Shown here in pieces: positions 30,773 through 40,546 of a DNA stretch of 64,000 bases. The notes under the pieces are model-generated. The model did not search any database, was not told the DNA's origin, and saw nothing but the letters and a program-made list of their open reading frames with translations. The translations under genes were made by a program, and so were the position numbers. This stretch comes from Novosphingobium sp. KA1. GTDB taxonomy: Bacteria > Pseudomonadota > Alphaproteobacteria > Sphingomonadales > Sphingomonadaceae. The DNA is taken from the NCBI RefSeq assembly GCF_017309955.1, contig NZ_CP021249.1:190798-254797 (forward strand), in the 5' to 3' direction. Every line of letters starts with the position of its first letter. Within the stretch, counting starts at the first letter, position 1.

Positions 30773-32683
30773 ATGCAATATCATCTGAACGGATTTCATC
30801 CCGGAGATCCCGACATTTCCCCAGCCGCAGCAAACACCACAATTGAACGAGCCCGGCTTCCTCGGGAGGTGGATGTTGTCATTGCCGGATGTGGCCCTGC
30901 TGGGCTTTGCCTTGCCGCGCAGCTATCGCGCATCGCCGAGATTTCGACTTTGATTGTCGAGCCCAAGGCGGGGCCCATGGAGCGCGGACAGGCCGATGGT
31001 ATCAATGTGCGTTCCATGGAGATGTTTCAAGCTTTCGGGTTTGCCGAGAAGATCAAGCGCGAGTCGGTCTGGATCAATGAAACCACCTTCTGGAATCCGG
31101 ATCCTGCCGATCCTGCAAGGATTCGCCGCGTAGGCCGGGTGCAGGATGTCGCAGACGGGCTCAGCGAGATGCCGCACATCCTGATCAACCAGGCGCGTGT
31201 GCATGATATGTATCTCGACATCATGCGCAACTCTCCGACTCGGCTTGAGCCGGAGTACGATCTCAAGGTGGCAACCCTTTCGGTCGATCACGATGCCGCC
31301 GACTATCCGGTGACCGTAACTCTCGAACACACTTCACCCGAACGTCTGGGACAGACCGAAACGGTCCGGGCCCGCTACGTCGTCGGTTGCGATGGTGCCC
31401 GCTCGAACGTGCGCAATGCCATCGGCGGGGCACTCCATGGTGACGCAGCGCACCAGGCCTGGGGAGTCATGGACGTACTGGCGACGACCGACTTCCCTGA
31501 CTACCGCATGAAGGCAATCATCCAGTCGGAAAGCATGGGTTCGATCCTCGTTCTTCCGCGCGAAGGCGGCTATCTCGTCCGGCTCTACGTTGAACTGGAC
31601 AAGCTGAATGAGGACGAGCGGGTCGCCGACCGCGGGTTGGGCATCGATGACGTAATCGCCAAGTGCAAGCGCATTCTCCATCCTTACACAATCGATGTGA
31701 AGGAAGTGGTGTGGTGGTCGATTTACGAAATCGGCCATCGACTGACCGACACTTTCGACGACGTGCCCAAGGCGCTGGTTGGCAAACGCACGCCCCGGGT
31801 TATGCTCGCGGGGGACGCCTGTCATACGCACAGTCCCAAAGCAGGTCAGGGCATGAACGTCTCAATGGGCGATACTTTCAACCTGGGCTGGAAGCTGATT
31901 TCTGTTCTCACTGGACGATCCGGCCCCGAACTTCTGCAGACCTACTCGGCCGAGCGCTGGGCCGCCGCAAAGGGCTTGGTTGATTTCGACCACCGATGGG
32001 CGCGGGTCGTCGGCACGCGATCCGAAGTCGATGCCAACGACGCGATGCCGCGATTCCAGCGTGAATTCATCAACAATGGCGAATTCACGGCAGGCCTTAC
32101 AGTTCGCTACGAACCATCGGTCCTGACCGGAACCGACAGCTGGCAGGAACTTGCCACAGGCTTTCCGATTGGCATGCGTTTCCATTCCGCGCCGGTCATC
32201 CGCCTTGCCGACGCCAAGCCCATGCACCTGGGCCATGCGATCGATGCGGATAACCGCTGGCGGATATTCACGTTCGCGCCACAAGACGACAGCGGCCAGG
32301 CCGGAGGCGCGATCGATTCGCTCTGCGCCTTCCTTGAAAGCGCGCCGGACTCCCCGGTACGCAAGCATACCCGCTCCGGAGAGGATATCGATGCGGTGAT
32401 CGATGTCCGGGCTGTTTTCCAGCAGGGATTCCGCGATCTGGAGCATTCGGCGATGCCGGCCCTGTTGCGGCCTGTCAAAGGCATCTATGGTCTGTGCGAC
32501 TACGAAAAGGTCTTCTGTGCTGACCTGAAGAGTGGCGACGACATCTTCGACATGCGAGGCGTCGACCGGCGGAAGGGATGCGTCGTCGTTGTACGCCCTG
32601 ACCAGTACGTGGCGCAGGTCTTGCCGATCGACGCCTACAGCACACTTGCACAGTTCTTTGCCGGATTCCTCCTGCCAGTGTGA
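30773..32683 (+). CDS. mobA: FAD monooxygenase, 3-hydroxybenzoate 4-hydroxylase type
   Basis: 636 residues, close to MobA and phenol 2-monooxygenases. FAD motif GCGPAG at 39-44, DG motif GCDGARS near 204-210, GD motif LAGDACHTHSPKAGQG near 344-360, and the C-terminal thioredoxin-like domain from about 440. It would convert 3-hydroxybenzoate to protocatechuate with NADPH and O2. The divergent MarR gene and operator support this over phenol hydroxylase, but the substrate is not proven by sequence. Confidence 0.78.
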   Translation: MQYHLNGFHPGDPDISPAAANTTIERARLPREVDVVIAGCGPAGLCLAAQLSRIAEISTLIVEPKAGPMERGQADGINVRSMEMFQAFGFAEKIKRESVWINETTFWNPDPADPARIRRVGRVQDVADGLSEMPHILINQARVHDMYLDIMRNSPTRLEPEYDLKVATLSVDHDAADYPVTVTLEHTSPERLGQTETVRARYVVGCDGARSNVRNAIGGALHGDAAHQAWGVMDVLATTDFPDYRMKAIIQSESMGSILVLPREGGYLVRLYVELDKLNEDERVADRGLGIDDVIAKCKRILHPYTIDVKEVVWWSIYEIGHRLTDTFDDVPKALVGKRTPRVMLAGDACHTHSPKAGQGMNVSMGDTFNLGWKLISVLTGRSGPELLQTYSAERWAAAKGLVDFDHRWARVVGTRSEVDANDAMPRFQREFINNGEFTAGLTVRYEPSVLTGTDSWQELATGFPIGMRFHSAPVIRLADAKPMHLGHAIDADNRWRIFTFAPQDDSGQAGGAIDSLCAFLESAPDSPVRKHTRSGEDIDAVIDVRAVFQQGFRDLEHSAMPALLRPVKGIYGLCDYEKVFCADLKSGDDIFDMRGVDRRKGCVVVVRPDQYVAQVLPIDAYSTLAQFFAGFLLPV

Positions 32684-32871
32684 AAAGCTTGGCGCCCTGC
32701 TCCTTCCGGTGGTCCAGATGGAACAGGGCACCCTTTCCACTGCGCTGGCTGCAGTTCCCCAGAAATAATGCCTTTGCCAGCACCGCTGGAATGAATAGTA
32801 TCGATCGAGCCCATCGTATGAGGCACGGCGCGTCCGGCAAACTGGGCGGGATTTCTCCAATCTTCGGGAAA

Positions 32872-33480
32872 GTGAGAGTGTCTGTTCCGGCCAGAGCCCT
32901 GAGAAAGGAGCAAAAGGACCTTACCCGTGAGCGGATACTCGAGGCCGCGACCCGCTTGCTGGCAGACAGCGGTTATGCTTCGCTACGTGTGGCCGCCGTT
33001 GCGAAGGAAGCAGGCGTGTCGCTCGGCGGACAACTTCACCACTTTCCCACCAAGGACGACCTGGTCCTTGCCGTGCTGGAGCGGTTGTCCATTCAGATCA
33101 TTGAGCTGGCTCGGACCGATGCATCGCAAGCCGACGGGAATCCGGACGTGTTCGGGCTAATCGCCGAAAGTGCCCGCCGTTTTTATGCAACCGAGGAATT
33201 TCTGATATTCCTCGACATATTCCTGTCGGTTCGTCGGCATAGCCTGTTTGGCGACGCGGCCAAGTCTCTGATATCACGCGAACGAACTGCAGTCGAACAG
33301 GTCTGGAAACCCCATCTCGTCAAGAGGGGAGTGGATGGCGACCGGGCATTGGCCATTATTCGCGCCATTTGGGCGCTTGCTCGCGGCCAGGCGATTTCAT
33401 CGTCTGAGGAGCACCGGGCCGCCAACGAAACCGTCATGTCTCTCGTCATCGAGGCTCTGAAGGCGGAGTTGAACGGGTGA
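32872..33480 (+). CDS. TetR-family transcriptional regulator
   Basis: 202 residues from a GTG at 32872; ATG codons at 32791 and 32818 give longer N-termini and cannot be excluded. HTH: TRERILEAATRLLADSGYASLRVAAVAKEAGVSLGG, with HHFPTKDDLVLAVL. The ligand domain ends with MSLVIEALKAEL. It follows the hydroxylase gene by about 190 bp on the same strand; its target is unknown. Confidence 0.8.
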   Translation: MRVSVPARALRKEQKDLTRERILEAATRLLADSGYASLRVAAVAKEAGVSLGGQLHHFPTKDDLVLAVLERLSIQIIELARTDASQADGNPDVFGLIAESARRFYATEEFLIFLDIFLSVRRHSLFGDAAKSLISRERTAVEQVWKPHLVKRGVDGDRALAIIRAIWALARGQAISSSEEHRAANETVMSLVIEALKAELNG

Positions 33481-33674
33481 TTCCGCCCGCGGGGGCGCGT
33501 GGCATGCAGACTTCGGGTTGGCTCCCGAGCAAACAATGTCGCTCTTCTATCGATCAATAGGCGCGCAGGTGCATGATCAAGGCCGGACCCGCCGGTGGCG
33601 AGCTTGGCGACACCAGTGGCCCGGGCAGGGCGGCATGACGCCGGCGCCGGTGCTTCCCCCCGGTCGAACAAGCG

Positions 33675-34169
33675 TCAAGGGGCGAGTACCGACTCCAGCG
33701 AACTGCGAATGCGCGCCACCATGCGGCCGAATTCCTCTTTCTCCTGATCGCTCAGGCACCCGACTGCGAGCGCCTCGACATCCACGGCGCTCGCTCTCGC
33801 CAGCGCCTCGACCTCGACCCCGCGCGCCGTCAGCTTGTAGCGGGTCTTGCGGGCATCCACGCGATCCTTGTACCGTTCAACCAGCCGCTTTTCTTCGAGT
33901 ATCCTGAGTGCCGATACGGTAGTCGGCGAGCGAACGCTGAAGTATTCGCTCATTTCCTTGGGTGTAATCCCCGCATGCATGCCGATGACTGCGAGGTAGC
34001 GGCAGGCATTGGTCGACAGACCGAAGCGACGAACCCGCTCGTCGATCGCCTGATTGAACAAGCGATACAGATCGCGCGCCAACAATCCAATATCGGTCTT
34101 GACGGGGTTGAAAGCGAGCTGGCTTGGCAATTCCTGCCCTTCATCGGATGGGAGGCTGATCTCGTCCAT
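33675..34169 (-). CDS. MarR-family regulator
   Basis: 164 residues from the ATG at 34169 with AAGGA upstream. Winged helix ITPKEMSEYFSVRSPTTVSALRILEEKRLVERYK, wing VDARKTRYKLT. It is divergent from the TonB receptor gene; the AT-rich gap between them (34170-34319) includes TATTGACAG, a likely -35 element, so it probably controls uptake of the receptor's ligand. Confidence 0.85.
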   Translation of the reverse strand: MDEISLPSDEGQELPSQLAFNPVKTDIGLLARDLYRLFNQAIDERVRRFGLSTNACRYLAVIGMHAGITPKEMSEYFSVRSPTTVSALRILEEKRLVERYKDRVDARKTRYKLTARGVEVEALARASAVDVEALAVGCLSDQEKEEFGRMVARIRSSLESVLAP

Positions 34170-34319
34170 GATCTTCAATCCTTAGGCGAAAGAGCGGCAT
34201 CGTCAACACCCCTGGCAGGGACGAACGAAAATAAATAGATACTCTTCCTATTGACAGTGTGAATCGACTTTGTATGGTTCGTCACAAGCCAACAAGCCGT
34301 GGCAATAGGGGAGGGAGAA

Positions 34320-36559
34320 ATGCGTCGTACCGCGATGGCCGACTACCGGGTGGCCTTGCTCATTGCCGCGGCAGGATATTGCGCGCCGGCCTGGGCGCAG
34401 GCAAATGCGGAGCGCCCTGAACACCGGCCCTGGCCGGCGCCGACGAGGAAGCCATCCGCGCCACCGGGCGGCCCGGCGCGTCGGGCGACGAGATCGTTGT
34501 CACCGCGTCGCGGCGCGAACAGCGCCTTCAGGATACCGCCCTCACCGTGAACGCGGTCAGCGCGGATCGCCTCGATGCGGCCAACGTGACCGACACCGCG
34601 GGGTTGCAGACCACCGTGCCTTCGCTCAACATCGCCACCAGTGCCGGATCGAGCTTCGTCTACGTGCGCGGTGTCGGCAGCAACGTGTTCGGATCGTTCA
34701 CGGATAACAGTGTTGCAACCTACGTGGACGGGGTCTACATCCCGCGCAACACTTACGCGATCCAGGAACTGTTCGACGTCGACCGCGTGGAAGTGCTGCG
34801 CGGTCCGCAAGCGACGCTCTACGGGCGGAACGCGACCGGTGGCGTCATCCTCATCTCCACCGCGGCGCCTACCGATACCGTGAAGGCATCCGCCGATTTC
34901 CAGGTCGGAAACCATGACAGCCTGCGCGCCCGGGGCATGATCTCGGGGCCGCTGGTCGACGGTCTGCTGTCGGCCCGCTTCAGCGCGGTTCGCAGCAAGC
35001 ACGCCGGCTATTCCAAGGACCTGGGGACCGGCCAACGCTACGACGACAAGGATTTCTGGGCTGTCCGGGGCGCGCTGCGGGCCACGCCGGCGCCCAATCT
35101 CACCATCACCCTCTCCGGCAACTATAGCAAGGAGAACGGGGCGCCGGGGACGATCAAGGCGATCGATCCCAATGCCTTTCCATTCGTGACCACCCCGGCA
35201 GGCCCCGGGGCCCCCTTCTCGGCTGATCCCCGTGCATCGTATCACAGCGTCGTCGACAGCAATCCGATGAAGAGCTACGGCGGCAACCTTCGCATTGTCC
35301 TGGACACGAGCATCGGCGTTCTGCAGACGAACACCGCCTACAACCGCTACAGGCTTGGTCCGACGGTCCTCGATCTGGACGATTCCATCGTGCCGCTGCT
35401 GGAATATCGCGGCCAGCTCAGCACGACCGATTTCTTCTATCAGGACATCACCCTGACATCGAAGCCCGGGGATTCCCGTTTCGACTGGCTGCTTGGTTTT
35501 ACCTATGCGGATGAGGATACCGGCGGACTGCTGCCGGTGCTGACCCCCGGCGGCCTCAGTTCCACGATCTCGGGCACGAAGGTCAAATCCTACGCCGGGT
35601 ATGCCGAACTCGGTTTCAGGATTTCCCGGCAGCTGAGGATCGTCGGCGGGCTGCGCTACAGTTCCGAGGAGCGCTTCGGCACTTCGGCCCGGACGATCGC
35701 GGGCGCCACGGCGACCGGAACCAATCGGAAGAAATGGACCGACTGGTCGCCCAGGGCGTCGCTCGAGTTTCGACCCGCCGATGACATTCTTGTTTATGCG
35801 AGCGCGACGCGGGGGTTCAAGAGCGGGGCATTCGATCCGCAGAACGTGGCGAGTGCGGCCAATCCCGAATCGATCTGGAACTATGAGCTTGGCCTGCGCA
35901 CCCAGTTCTTCGACCGGCGGTTGACGTTGAACGCCACGGCCTTCCATTACGACTATCGCGATCTCCAGATATTCAATGGCCTCCTGCAGGGAACCCAGGT
36001 CCTGACCTTCCTGCAGAACGCCGGTCGCGCCAAGGTGGACGGACTGGAACTGGAAGGTTCGTTCCTTGCGGTCGAAGGCGTGCGGATCGGCGGAACGCTA
36101 TCTTTCCTCAATGGGCGCTATTCGCAAGGCACCGTCCTCGCTGATCTTGCCAACGCCATTCCCGGCCGTCCGCCGGCGACACCGGCGATCGTCCAGTATC
36201 TCGATGTCGGCGGCAACCGGATGATCCAGTCGACGCGCTTCACCGGAACCGCCTTTGTCGAGATCGAGGTGCCGCTCGGATCGGTGGGAAGGCTGCAATT
36301 CTATGCCGACTATTTCCGTCAGTCGCGGCGGTACTTCACGGCCTTCGAGGACCCGACGGTGTCCGCGCCGGCCTACGACACGATCAATGCCAGGCTGACC
36401 TATCACCTGCCGGGTGACAACATCTATATTGCCGCCTACGTGCGCAACGCGGGCAATACGCTGGTCACCAGCATCATGTCGCGACAGCCGCCGTTCGGCA
36501 CCACCGAGACCTATGCGCCGCCGCGCCTGACAGGCATCGAGGTCGGATTCCGCTTCTAG
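34320..36559 (+). pseudogene. TonB-dependent receptor with disrupted N-terminus
   Basis: The ATG at 34320 (AGGGAG upstream) opens a signal peptide, ending near AWAQA, but this frame leaves the receptor frame. The receptor frame holds DEIVVTASRREQRLQDTALTVNAV (about 34484 on), the plug domain, and a full beta barrel ending in GFRF. It is closed upstream by a TGA at 34418 and lacks an ATG. A frameshift therefore lies between about 34395 and 34440. The rest (about 700 residues) is intact, so this is either a recent pseudogene or a sequence error. It would import an aromatic compound or siderophore across the outer membrane. Confidence 0.75.
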
Positions 36560-36636
36560 TTTGGGCGTCGGACAGGCGCGCGGGCGGTTCGCGCGGCTTG
36601 TCCGCCGGCTGCCTGCAAATGCGAGGATGGCCTCAT

Positions 36637-37967
36637 ATGCCGCAGAATGGCAAGAGCGATGCTTCCGATGGCAGTTCGGCAATCGGCAAGATCAATCTTC
36701 GTATCCTGCCGTTTCTGTTCTTCGTGATTTTTGCCGCCTTCGTCGACCGGACGAACGTAAGCTACGCCGCCCTGCCGATGTCCTCGCACCTTGGCCTGAC
36801 GGCGAGCATGTTCGGCTTCGGCGCGGGCATATTCTTCCTGGGCGAGGCGCTCTTCTCGGTTCCCAGCACGATGGCCGCCCGCCGGGCGGGAGTGCACAAG
36901 TGGATTCCGCTGTTGATGGTGGGTTGGGGGACTTGCGCCAGTGCGATGGCTTTCGTCACCGGCCCTGTCGCATTCTATGTGCTGAGATTCCTGCTCGGGG
37001 TCACAGAATCCGGCGTGATGCCGTCCATGATCCTCGCCGCCGCGCTGTGGTGGCCGGAATCGCATCGGGCGCGGGTCATCACCGGGATTACCTCGGGCAC
37101 CGGCGTCGCGATGGTCGTCGGCGCGCCATTGGCCGCCGTGCTCATTGAGATCGAGGGGGCGCTGGACCTGGCCGGCTGGCGCTGGCTGTTCCTGTTGGAG
37201 GGGCTGCCGGTGATTGCGGTCGGGTTGGTTGCGCTGTTGGTGTTTCGGCCGGCCCCCAGTCCGCGCGATGGCTCAGCCAGAGCCAAAAGCACTGGCTGGC
37301 CAGGCAGATGCAAGGCGACGCGGCTCGACGGTCAGAGTCCGGCGACGATGCGCCCCTGCCGCTTTCGTCGCAGCTCGATCTGCTGCTGGTCGCGGCCCTT
37401 CTCAATTTCTCGGCGGCCGGCGCAATCGCGACGCTTGGGTTCTGGTTGCCTCAGATCGGTCAGCAATCGCTCGGCTTCTCGCTCGGCGACATTGGACGGC
37501 TGCTCGCGCCGCTCTACTTCGTCGGCATAGGCCTGGCCTATATCGTGAGCCATGTCAGCGATCGACGTCAGAGTCGGTACCCGATCGTCGCGGGCTGCTC
37601 CGTGGGGACGGCAGCGATCATCGCGGTATCGACGAGCCTCGGCACGACCGTGACGGCCTTCGTCCTCCTGGTGATCGCTTCGCTGGTGGCACGGTGCATG
37701 GGCGGCGTGTTCATGGCGGCGATCTCGGAAGACATGACCGGAAGAATTGCCGCCAAGGGCCTTGGCATCGTGATGATCTCGGCCGCGATCGGCATGTTCT
37801 GCGGCAACTGGGTGTTCGGCGTCCTGCGCGATGTCAGCGACGGCTTCGGCGCGGGGCTGGGGGCGCTGATGGTGCTGATGACCGTCGCTTGCCTGTGCGC
37901 GCTCTATCTCGAGCGCCGCCGGGCTCGGTCCCAAAAATGGCATTTTCGACCGCCTGATGTTGATTGA
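36637..37967 (+). pseudogene. MFS transporter (ACS-type) with frameshift
   Basis: The first frame, from the ATG at 36637 (GAGG upstream), gives about 205 residues with six membrane segments and VDRTNVSYAALPM, typical of the anion:cation symporter branch that carries aromatic acids. From about 37250 the coding continues one frame over (WLSQSQKHWLARQM and six more segments) to 37967. The shift falls at or near a run of five C (37253-37257). Either inactive or a homopolymer error. It follows the TonB receptor by 77 bp and looks like its inner-membrane partner. Confidence 0.78.
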
Positions 37968-37997
37968 GCGGGGCAGTGCCGCGCGTACTATGCAGGG

Positions 37998-39428
37998 TCA
38001 CGCCTTTCGCAATTGTAAATTCCTCAAGAGCCCGATCCCTGCGGCAATCGCGGCAAGTACCGCAGCCACAGCGATTACCCGGTGCGATTCTTCCCCCGCC
38101 AACTGAAAAAGCATGGCGACAAGTGCCGTTCCGGAGATCAGACCGGAAAGGCGGGCAAGCGCCTGCATGCCTGCCGCTCCGCCGCTCCTTTCAGGCGGAC
38201 CGGATGTCAAGGAGGTACGGTTGTTGGGTGTCTGGAACAATCCAAAGCCGATACCGCACGTCAGCGAACAGATGGATAGCACGGCCAAAGATGTCGAGCC
38301 TAGGGCCAGGGTGAATCCGATCAGGCCAAGGGCAAGCACGGCTGCTCCCAAGGCCTCGAGTTGACCAGGATTATGCTCGGTTCGGTGGCCGGCGACGATT
38401 GCACCTATTGCTGTCGCGATAGCCCAAGGCGTGAGCACAATACCAATCTTGAACGTGTCGAGTCTGAAGTGGGTGTGCAGGATGAAGGGCAAGGACACCA
38501 TTGCCATCATCTGCGCGGCATAGACGAAGAAAGAGGAAGAATAGGCGATTTTCAACGGACGGATACGCAACAGATCGACCGGGAGGATGGGGGTGCTTTG
38601 GTGTCTTGAGATCGCGACAAGTCCGCTCAACGCGATGATTCCCATTCCTGTTTGCAAGACTACGGGCCAACCGAACTCACCATGCGCGAACTGGACAAGG
38701 CCGAGTGAAGACAGTCCCAGAGCAAGAATGTACAAGGCCGTAGAACGCATGTCGAAGCTTGGCGAATTGCCTCGCTGCCTTGGGAAAGTGAACGCTCCGA
38801 CCGCGAATGCGGCGACGCCGAGCGGAACGTTGAGCGCGAATAACCACGGCCAATCCAGAAATCTAAGGATCACTGCGGCGATGCCCGGCCCAGCCGCCGA
38901 CCCGATGGCGATCACCAGGGCGTTGTATCCGATTCCACGCCCTAACAGTTCTTTCGGATATATGAATCGGACGAGTGCCCCGTTGACCGCTATCATTCCT
39001 GCCGCCCCAAGACCCAGGAAGAACCGCGAAACCACGAGAACCGTCAAGTCGCGGGACAATGCGCAGGCGGTCGAGGCGGCGACAAACAGCGCAAGCCCCG
39101 ACAGATAGACTCGGTAATAGCCGAAACGTTCACCCAGCGCGGACAACGGAAGCAGCGTGGACAGGACCGCAATCTGATAGGAATTGATGACCCAAATCGA
39201 ATAGACAGGCTCTGCGCCGAGATCTCGCGCGATCACTGGAAGGGCGATATTGGCGATGGTGCCGTCGATAGTAGAGATTGCGATGATCAGCCACATGGCG
39301 CTGGCCGCGAACCATCGCTTGGGAGCCGGTAACCCGTCCGTCTGTTCTGACTCTGGTTTCAATCGGCTGCTTGCGGTATTCTGATACCCTGATCGGGTGT
39401 GCTGTGGGAATGAAATTTTGTCTTCCAA
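37998..39428 (-). CDS. MFS transporter, DHA2 (EmrB/QacA) family
   Basis: 476 residues with about 14 membrane segments. STIDGTIANIALPVIARDL is the family signature of the first segment; GERFGYYRVYLSG and the GAAGMIAVNGALVRF region fit motif A and C positions. Such pumps export drugs or toxic aromatics. Convergent with the frameshifted MFS gene, and upstream neighbour of the SDR remnant on the same strand. Confidence 0.85.
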   Translation of the reverse strand: MEDKISFPQHTRSGYQNTASSRLKPESEQTDGLPAPKRWFAASAMWLIIAISTIDGTIANIALPVIARDLGAEPVYSIWVINSYQIAVLSTLLPLSALGERFGYYRVYLSGLALFVAASTACALSRDLTVLVVSRFFLGLGAAGMIAVNGALVRFIYPKELLGRGIGYNALVIAIGSAAGPGIAAVILRFLDWPWLFALNVPLGVAAFAVGAFTFPRQRGNSPSFDMRSTALYILALGLSSLGLVQFAHGEFGWPVVLQTGMGIIALSGLVAISRHQSTPILPVDLLRIRPLKIAYSSSFFVYAAQMMAMVSLPFILHTHFRLDTFKIGIVLTPWAIATAIGAIVAGHRTEHNPGQLEALGAAVLALGLIGFTLALGSTSLAVLSICSLTCGIGFGLFQTPNNRTSLTSGPPERSGGAAGMQALARLSGLISGTALVAMLFQLAGEESHRVIAVAAVLAAIAAGIGLLRNLQLRKA

Positions 39429-39485
39429 TCTAATTCATGATTCTTTTCTATGACCTGGCGGTTTCTCTCCAGGTGCTGCCATGAA

Positions 39486-40248
39486 TCAACCTGCGACTAG
39501 ACCGCCATCAGCCTTGATATCAGAGCCGGTAATGAACGAACTTTCATCCGAAGCAAGAAAGAGAGCTGCGTAAGCAATTTCGTGTGGCTTGCCGGCACGT
39601 TTGAGCATGTGGCGGCCCAGTACGGTAGTGACCCAATCCGCATCTTTGAGCAACTCTAGCGTCTGTTTCGTTTCAATCACGCCGGGAGAAATGGAATTGA
39701 CCCGGATGCCTAGCGGCGCTCCTTCTGCCGCGAGTTGGCGAGTCATGGCGATTATTGCACCTTTTGCGGCTGCGTGGGCGGTCGAATCCAATTCACGCAT
39801 GCCCAATCCACCCGGCGGTGGACGCTGTGGAGATCACGGATCCACCCTGCCTGCTCAGATACTCCCAGGCAGCGCGGGTCAAATTGAAGACGAGATGCAG
39901 TTCCTCATTGATCGTGCTGTGCCAGACGGAATCGGGCATAGATGAAAAAGGGGCGAAATAGGCCATGGCGGCATTGTTGTAGAGAACGTCGATCCGCCCA
40001 TGCGACCTGATGGCCAGATCGACGAGTTCCCGGCAGCTCTCTGGATTTGTCAGATCGCAAGGGTGCATGGAGACCATGCTTCCGCCTTTGGACCGAACTT
40101 CGGCAAGCGTTGCTTCGGCAGCACTCGGATCGATATCGCAGCCCACCACATGCGCGCCCTCCTTTGCGAAGAGCCACGCCGTGGCCTGTCCGATACTCCC
40201 GCCGGTGCCTGTAATCACGCAGACTTTCCCTGCTAATCGTCCAGACAT
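39486..40248 (-). pseudogene. Short-chain dehydrogenase with frameshift
   Basis: The first frame, from the ATG at 40248 (GGGAG upstream), has GxxxGxG as TGTGGSIG, CDL and YNNAAMAYF, up to STASTAGWIG. Translation then needs a one-base shift at a GGG near 39806 to continue with MRELDSTAHAAAKGAI and end in ITGSDIKADGGLVAG. Where SDRs have YxxxK this protein has HAAAK, so the catalytic Tyr is missing even after repair. Both points suggest loss of function. Confidence 0.75.
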
Positions 40249-40546
40249 CAAGGGGCTCCCTTCGACTGCAATGCAACAATGCCTGATCGAAGCCGGACGT
40301 CAGTCTGTCCGGTCCCGAAGTGCCTGGGTGCCGGTGGAGTACGGCCCGCGACGGGTGCGGTCAAGCTCCGAACGGCTGCGGAATCTGAGGGCGATCCTGG
40401 ACGAGCCCCGCCGCACCGACATCCGTCGCAACGGCCATCCATGCAAATTTGGCATTATATTCATCCAAACAATTCAATAGACAGATAATTCATGCGGGTT
40501 TAGTCCAATCCAGAGATGCAGCACGGAATGCTGGAGGAGAGGCGCC
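40249..40546. promoter_or_regulatory. Intergenic region with the dioxygenase operon promoter
   Basis: 298 bp without a supported gene. The AT-rich part (about 40448-40505) before the alpha-subunit gene is the likely promoter area, and GGAGGAGAGG precedes the ATG by 5-6 nt. No clear palindromic operator was seen. Confidence 0.4.

Noticed and set aside
34343..35947. 534-codon antisense frame over the first TonB receptor
   Set aside because: Same reasoning: composition is a shadow of GC-rich codons and no family motif is visible.
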